DNA from: Actinomadura sp. WMMA1423
GTDB lineage: Bacteria; Actinomycetota; Actinomycetes; Streptosporangiales; Streptosporangiaceae
Length of the DNA stretch: 64,000 bases
Assembly (NCBI RefSeq): GCF_006547145.1
Contig: NZ_CP041244.1
Span: forward strand, 4,154,001 to 4,218,000
Direction: 5' to 3'
Shown here: piece by piece, positions 60,719 through 64,000 of the stretch
How positions within the stretch are numbered: the first letter of the stretch is position 1
Layout: each line of letters opens with the position of its first letter
Notes under the pieces: model-generated
Seen by the model: the letters and a program-made list of their open reading frames with translations, nothing else
Told to the model about the DNA's origin: nothing
Database searches by the model: none
Translations under genes and position numbers: made by a program

Positions 60719-60838
60719 CGACGTGCGCTCGCCGACACCCTCGCCGGCATCCTGCGCACCGCCCGCGCCACCGGCTCGACCCCGGCCGAGGCCGCCCGCG
60801 TCCGGGCCCGCCGGCGCATCCAGGGCGGCCGCCTCTGA
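60719..60838 (+). pseudogene. C-terminal remnant of a Glu/Leu/Phe/Val dehydrogenase
   Basis: The plus frame RRALADTLAGILRTARATG, STPAEAARVRARRRIQGGRL, stop looks like the extreme C-terminus of actinomycete valine/leucine dehydrogenases. No start or catalytic part is present. In many actinomycetes vdh and an lrp gene are divergent neighbours; here their 3' ends face outward from a common breakpoint near 60,713-60,719, the mark of a deletion. Confidence 0.55.
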
Positions 60839-60874
60839 CGCCTGCCACCGGCGGCGCGGTGGCGGCCGCGGGGT

Positions 60875-61969
60875 TCACATGGTGCCGCGGCGGGTCGTGT
60901 CGATGATGTGCAGGGGTACCTCGCGCTCGATCCGCTCCAGGACGGCGGCCGCGTTGCCGCCCCTCGCCGCGGCGTACTCCGCCTCGGTCAACGCGACGAC
61001 CTGGAGGAACGCCACCTCGCCGTGCGGGGTGTCCAGGACGGCCAGCTCCGGGTCGACGGCGAACGCGAGCGCAGCGAGTTCGGTCGCGGTGCCCGGGCCC
61101 TGGTCGGGACGGTCGCCGAACGTTCCGCGGGCCACGTGGATCGTGTGGCCGGGCGCGAACGGCCGCTCCGCGAAGACGTACCTCGCCAGCTGCTGCAACA
61201 GCACGGCCGACCAGCTCGGCGGCGCCTCGTCGTGCGGCCCGCGAGCGATCCGGAGGCTGAACTCGATGCCCGAGCCCGACACCTCCGGGTCGTCGGTCAC
61301 CTTCCCGTAGAGCTCGGACATCCCGAAGCTCACCAGGTGCCAGTGCGGGCGGGGCTCGTCCAGCGCGTAGATCCGGATCGCGTCCAGCGGATCGGGGCCG
61401 CCGGCCGAGTACGGCACCCGAGGTGCGAAGGTGCCGACCGGTTCGGTGTCGCCGTAGAGCTCGCGCAACACCCGTTCGATCGCCGCCCAGCCGGGAGGCT
61501 CCACGTCGGTGGAGAGGGAGATCTCGGCTCCCTCCGGCAGGTCCTTCACCTGTCCGTGGATCTGGCCGGCGACGTTGACCCCGACCACGAAGTCGATGGC
61601 CTCGATGTTGTCGACCGCGACGGCTCCCCCGGCGATCGGCGGGTGCCTGAAGTCGTAGACCTGCCCGGCGGAGAGGATGATCCCGGCACGTTCCGCTTCC
61701 CGGGCGAGCCCGGCCATCAGGTAGCGCTCCCGGCCCTCCGGCGTGTTCAGTTCCGCCCGAAGGGCCTGGACGCCGTCCCAGCACCGGGTCAGCGTGCCGT
61801 CCACGACGCTGAGGAACCAGCAGCCGTCGTCGGACTCCAGGAACACGTCCCCGAACGGGGACGCGAAGAGCGGGACCTTGCCTCCGAGATCAGCCCACTT
61901 CCACGCGTCCAGGGCGTCGGCGTAGCGCTCCGGCGAGAACTCTCGGATCAGGTCCACGCCGGAATCCAA
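60875..61969 (-). CDS. DUF1851 (Tdi1-like) plus Suppressor-of-fused domain protein
   Basis: 364 residues from TTG 61969; GTG 61957 is an alternative. The N-terminal 150 residues (VPLFASPFGDVFLESDDGCW, LSAGQVYDFRHPPIAGGAVA, FVVGVNVAGQIHGQVKDLPE) match DUF1851, known from T6SS immunity proteins such as Tdi1. From about 165 a SUFU domain follows (PRPHWHLVSFGMSELYGKVT, GIEFSLRIARG, WSAVLLQQLARYVF). SUFU domains occur in bacterial toxin-immunity proteins. The fusion suggests a broad-range immunity protein although no toxin gene is adjacent. Confidence 0.8.
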   Translation of the reverse strand: MDSGVDLIREFSPERYADALDAWKWADLGGKVPLFASPFGDVFLESDDGCWFLSVVDGTLTRCWDGVQALRAELNTPEGRERYLMAGLAREAERAGIILSAGQVYDFRHPPIAGGAVAVDNIEAIDFVVGVNVAGQIHGQVKDLPEGAEISLSTDVEPPGWAAIERVLRELYGDTEPVGTFAPRVPYSAGGPDPLDAIRIYALDEPRPHWHLVSFGMSELYGKVTDDPEVSGSGIEFSLRIARGPHDEAPPSWSAVLLQQLARYVFAERPFAPGHTIHVARGTFGDRPDQGPGTATELAALAFAVDPELAVLDTPHGEVAFLQVVALTEAEYAAARGGNAAAVLERIEREVPLHIIDTTRRGTM

Positions 61970-62048
61970 CCACAGCCGGATCTACCGCCGCCCCCCGTCA
62001 ACGATCTCCTTGCGCCGGCGCGCTCCGGCACCGGGTTATTATCCCAAC

Positions 62049-62573
62049 ATGTCTTGGGAAAAGGAGCGGCTCGTCCCGCTGCGCGCCCTGGCGAACCCGT
62101 TGCGCGTCCGGATCGTGTCGCTGCTGACGGGGACGGCCATGTCGGCGACGGAGGTGGCCGAGGAACTCGGGCTGGCGCACGGCTCCGCGAGCTACCACCT
62201 GCGGCAGCTGGCCGCGGCGGGCTTCCTCGAACAGGTCGAGGAGGACCGGCCGGCGAGGCCCGGGCGGGGCCGCTCTCCCAAGCGCTACCGCTACGACCCC
62301 TCCAGCGCCGACCGGTTGGACCGGTCGTCCGGGCGGCGGCTCATGCAGGAGGCGACGTTCACCGACCTGCGCCGGCGGCTGGAGGCCATGAGCAGGCAGC
62401 GGCAGAGCGCGGACGCCGAGGTATGGCTCGACCCCGAGGACTGGGACCAGGTCTGCTCCCTGGTGGCGGAGGCGGTCGACCTCGTGCACCGCGGCGCGCG
62501 GCCGCCCCGGTCGGAGGGCGCCGTGCACGTCAGCATGACGGCGCTGCTGTTCGAGTTGCCCGACGCCCGATGA
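62049..62573 (+). CDS. ArsR-type winged-helix regulator
   Basis: 174 residues. LRALANPLRVRIVSLLTGTA, MSATEVAEELGLAHGSASYH, LRQLAAAGFLEQVEED are the ArsR/HTH_20 features; the rest is a longer helical tail with no metal-binding Cys cluster. TATTAT lies 11 bases upstream of ATG 62049 and no Shine-Dalgarno is seen, so the message may be leaderless. TCCCAACATGTCTTGGGA (62043-62060), with six-base inverted arms, spans the start codon and may be an autorepression site. Its stop overlaps the MFS gene as ATGA; it probably regulates that exporter. Confidence 0.9.
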   Translation: MSWEKERLVPLRALANPLRVRIVSLLTGTAMSATEVAEELGLAHGSASYHLRQLAAAGFLEQVEEDRPARPGRGRSPKRYRYDPSSADRLDRSSGRRLMQEATFTDLRRRLEAMSRQRQSADAEVWLDPEDWDQVCSLVAEAVDLVHRGARPPRSEGAVHVSMTALLFELPDAR

Positions 62574-63874
62574 CCCGCGCCGCGGCCCTGCCCGTCCCGG
62601 CCGGAGCCGTCGCGTGCTTTCTGTCCATAGGGCTGCTGGTGCCGGTGCTCCCCCGGTACGTGTCGGGGCCGATGGGCCACGGGGCGGGCGCGGTCGGCGC
62701 CCTCGTCGCCGCCCCGAGCGTGATCGCGATCCTTGTGCGTCCGTTCGTCGGACGGCTCGCCGACAGGCGCGGCCACCGCGTGACGGCCGTCGCGGGCGCC
62801 GCCGTCCTCTGCGCGTCCACGCTGGCCCTGACGGGCGCGCAGACGTTCCCGGCCGCACTGCTGTGCCGGGCCGTGGCGGGCGCCGGCGAGGCCCTGGCCT
62901 ACGTGGGCCTGGCCGCCGCCAGCGTCTCCGCCGGCGCGGACCGGTCGTCGGACGGCGCTCCGGGCCGGATCACCGGCTTCTCCATCGCCGTGTACGTGGG
63001 GCTCCTCGCCGGTGCCCCGTTGGGCACGATCTCACTGGCCGCCTTCGGGTTCGGCGGGGTGTGGCTCCTGGCGGCCGCGTCTTCCGCCGCGGCCATGGGG
63101 ATCTGCTTCTGGCTGCCCCCGCCCGGAGCGGCCGCGGGGGCGGGGCCCGACGGTGCGGAGAGCGGGCCCGGCCCTGGGCGGAAGAGGGCCCTGCTGATCC
63201 ATCCGGCGGGGCTCGTGCCAGGCATCGCCTACTGCGCGAGCGTGTGGGGATACACGGCGTTCAACACCTTCATCCCGCTCTACACCCACAGCATGGGGCG
63301 GGCGGACGCGCGCACCGAGTACCTGATCTACGGGACCGTCCTGCCGGCGGTCCGGATCCTGGGGGCCCGCCCGCTCGGCGCGCTGCCCCCGCGCGTCACC
63401 GCCGGCGCTTCGCTGTCGTTCACGGCCGCGGGGCTGGCCGGGCTCGTGGCCGTCCCGACAGGGCCCGGCCTGGCCGTGGGGACCGCGCTGCTCGCCTTCG
63501 GGCAGGCCCTCGGGCTTCCGGCGTTCCTGTCGATGGCGGTCGAGGCCGTCCCGCCGCACCGGCGCGGATCCGTCATCGCCACGGTCACCCTCTTCTTCGA
63601 CGTCGGCTTCCTGACCGCCGCCATCGGGCTCGGGCTGCTGAACCAGGACCTCGGCCTGCGGGCGGGGTTCGCCGCGGCCGCCGCCGTCTCCGCCGCCCCG
63701 CTACTTCTCCTCTTCCCCCGGCGGCGCACCCCGCGACCGCCGGTTCCCCCCACCTTCCCTAGACCCAGGTCCTCTCCTAACCACAGGTCCTCTCCTAACC
63801 ACAGGTCCTCTCCTAACCACAGGGAGCCGTCATGCCCATTCCCGCGTCGCCGGACGTCCCGGAAGCCGAACTGA
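62570..63874 (+). CDS. MFS transporter
   Basis: 434 residues with twelve hydrophobic segments. The MFS signature lies between TM2 and TM3 (RPFVGRLADRRGHRVTAVAG), a drug/proton antiporter-type motif A. The second half (YCASVWGYTAFNTFIPLYTH, PLGALPPRVTAGASLSFTAA, GTALLAFGQALGLPAFLSMA) is typical of this transporter group. It is translationally coupled to the ArsR gene, suggesting a regulated efflux unit. The C-terminus extends into a tandem repeat (RSSPNH three times) and overlaps the next gene by 43 bases in another frame. Confidence 0.88.
   Translation: MTRAAALPVPAGAVACFLSIGLLVPVLPRYVSGPMGHGAGAVGALVAAPSVIAILVRPFVGRLADRRGHRVTAVAGAAVLCASTLALTGAQTFPAALLCRAVAGAGEALAYVGLAAASVSAGADRSSDGAPGRITGFSIAVYVGLLAGAPLGTISLAAFGFGGVWLLAAASSAAAMGICFWLPPPGAAAGAGPDGAESGPGPGRKRALLIHPAGLVPGIAYCASVWGYTAFNTFIPLYTHSMGRADARTEYLIYGTVLPAVRILGARPLGALPPRVTAGASLSFTAAGLAGLVAVPTGPGLAVGTALLAFGQALGLPAFLSMAVEAVPPHRRGSVIATVTLFFDVGFLTAAIGLGLLNQDLGLRAGFAAAAAVSAAPLLLLFPRRRTPRPPVPPTFPRPRSSPNHRSSPNHRSSPNHREPSCPFPRRRTSRKPN
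63767..63820 (+). repeat. Three tandem 18-bp repeats
   Basis: AGGTCCTCTCCTAACCAC occurs three times without change (63767-63784, 63785-63802, 63803-63820), followed by AGGGAG, the ribosome-binding site for the next gene. The unit is a multiple of three, so it stays in frame in the MFS tail as RSSPNH. Array length may vary between strains. Confidence 0.9.
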
Positions 63875-64000
63875 CCGCCTACGCCCGGCTCATCCTGGAC
63901 GTCTGCGCCCCGGTCGCCGAAAACGACCTCGTCGCCGTCAACGCCGAGATCGAGCACGCGCCGCTGGCCCGCGCGCTCGCCGAGGGGGCCTACGCCCGAG
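63832..64000 (+). CDS. M29-family aminopeptidase, N-terminal part (runs off the window)
   Basis: ATG 63832 follows AGGGAGCC. The 56 residues visible (ELTAYARLILDVCAPVAEND, LVAVNAEIEHAPLARALAEG, AYAR) match the start of thermophilic aminopeptidase M29, whose N-terminal Rossmann-like domain reads YAxLIVxxxxNVxxGxxVxV, EHAPLARAIAEAAY. The metal-binding residues lie beyond the window. The gene overlaps the MFS tail by 43 bases. Confidence 0.65.
   Translation, partial: MPIPASPDVPEAELTAYARLILDVCAPVAENDLVAVNAEIEHAPLARALAEGAYAR

Noticed and set aside
60908..62569. Long plus-strand extension upstream of the MFS gene
   Set aside because: The open frame merely continues through the antisense of the SUFU gene; the MFS start at 62570 overlaps the ArsR stop.

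Overview
The window is high-GC actinobacterial DNA. A conservon (cvnA-D plus P450), streptomycete-type XRE/TPR and ECF regulators, GTG/TTG starts and ATGA-type gene overlaps suggest an Actinomadura-like filamentous actinomycete; the genus is an inference. It falls into two parts. Bases 1 to about 25,820 form an accessory island. The rest (25,865-64,000) is ordinary chromosome with intact genes. The island contains relics of at least eight mobile-element families: IS21, a tyrosine integrase, IS481-like, IS5, IS630, IS256/ISL3, IS1380 and IS3. It also carries two 3' fragments of a tRNA-Lys(TTT) gene (3880-3928 and 15921-15968) with no 5' half, and a weaker third copy near 25,798-25,818. These look like scars of elements that integrated one after another into a tRNA-Lys gene lying to the left of the window. 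|| Three cargo sets remain in the island. (1) An XRE regulator and ImmA-type metalloprotease pair (4258-5305), as used to control integrative elements. (2) An unusual cassette of lower GC at 7408-15729, made of two convergent operons. The plus operon has a membrane-anchored Nudix-like protein, a NadM-like nucleotidyltransferase and a PEP-synthase/rifampin-phosphotransferase-like dikinase. The minus operon has selenophosphate synthetase (SelD), a small unknown protein, GTP cyclohydrolase II (RibA), a membrane-anchored dCTP-deaminase-fold protein whose catalytic residues appear replaced, and a HAD phosphatase. No known pathway I can name joins these enzymes. (3) A tightly coupled three-gene operon (17630-21437) of an alpha/beta hydrolase, a caspase-like protease and a two-domain partner, which looks like a conflict or cell-suicide module. 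A relict type I-E CRISPR repeat and a broken XRE/TPR regulator follow. || From 25,865 the chromosome carries a P450 convergent with a cvnA-B-C-D-P450 conservon; an unknown protein/MoxR ATPase/metallopeptidase-VWA trio; two CNNM/CBS membrane proteins; an FAD oxidoreductase; a RibD-C reductase; an ECF sigma factor with NTF2 tail; a DUF5997/truncated-LysR divergent pair; a FrnE-like/TetR divergent pair with two operators; an RCC1 propeller protein; a P-loop NTPase; a GAP-family membrane protein; a DUF1254/DUF1214 protein; a MacB-like ABC exporter; an epoxide hydrolase divergent from a WYL regulator; a beta-lactamase-like lipoprotein; MsrA; an Lrp/valine-dehydrogenase deletion scar; a DUF1851-SUFU protein; and an ArsR-MFS pair followed by the start of an M29 aminopeptidase. 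All homology statements come from reading motifs and remembered family patterns; no database search was run.
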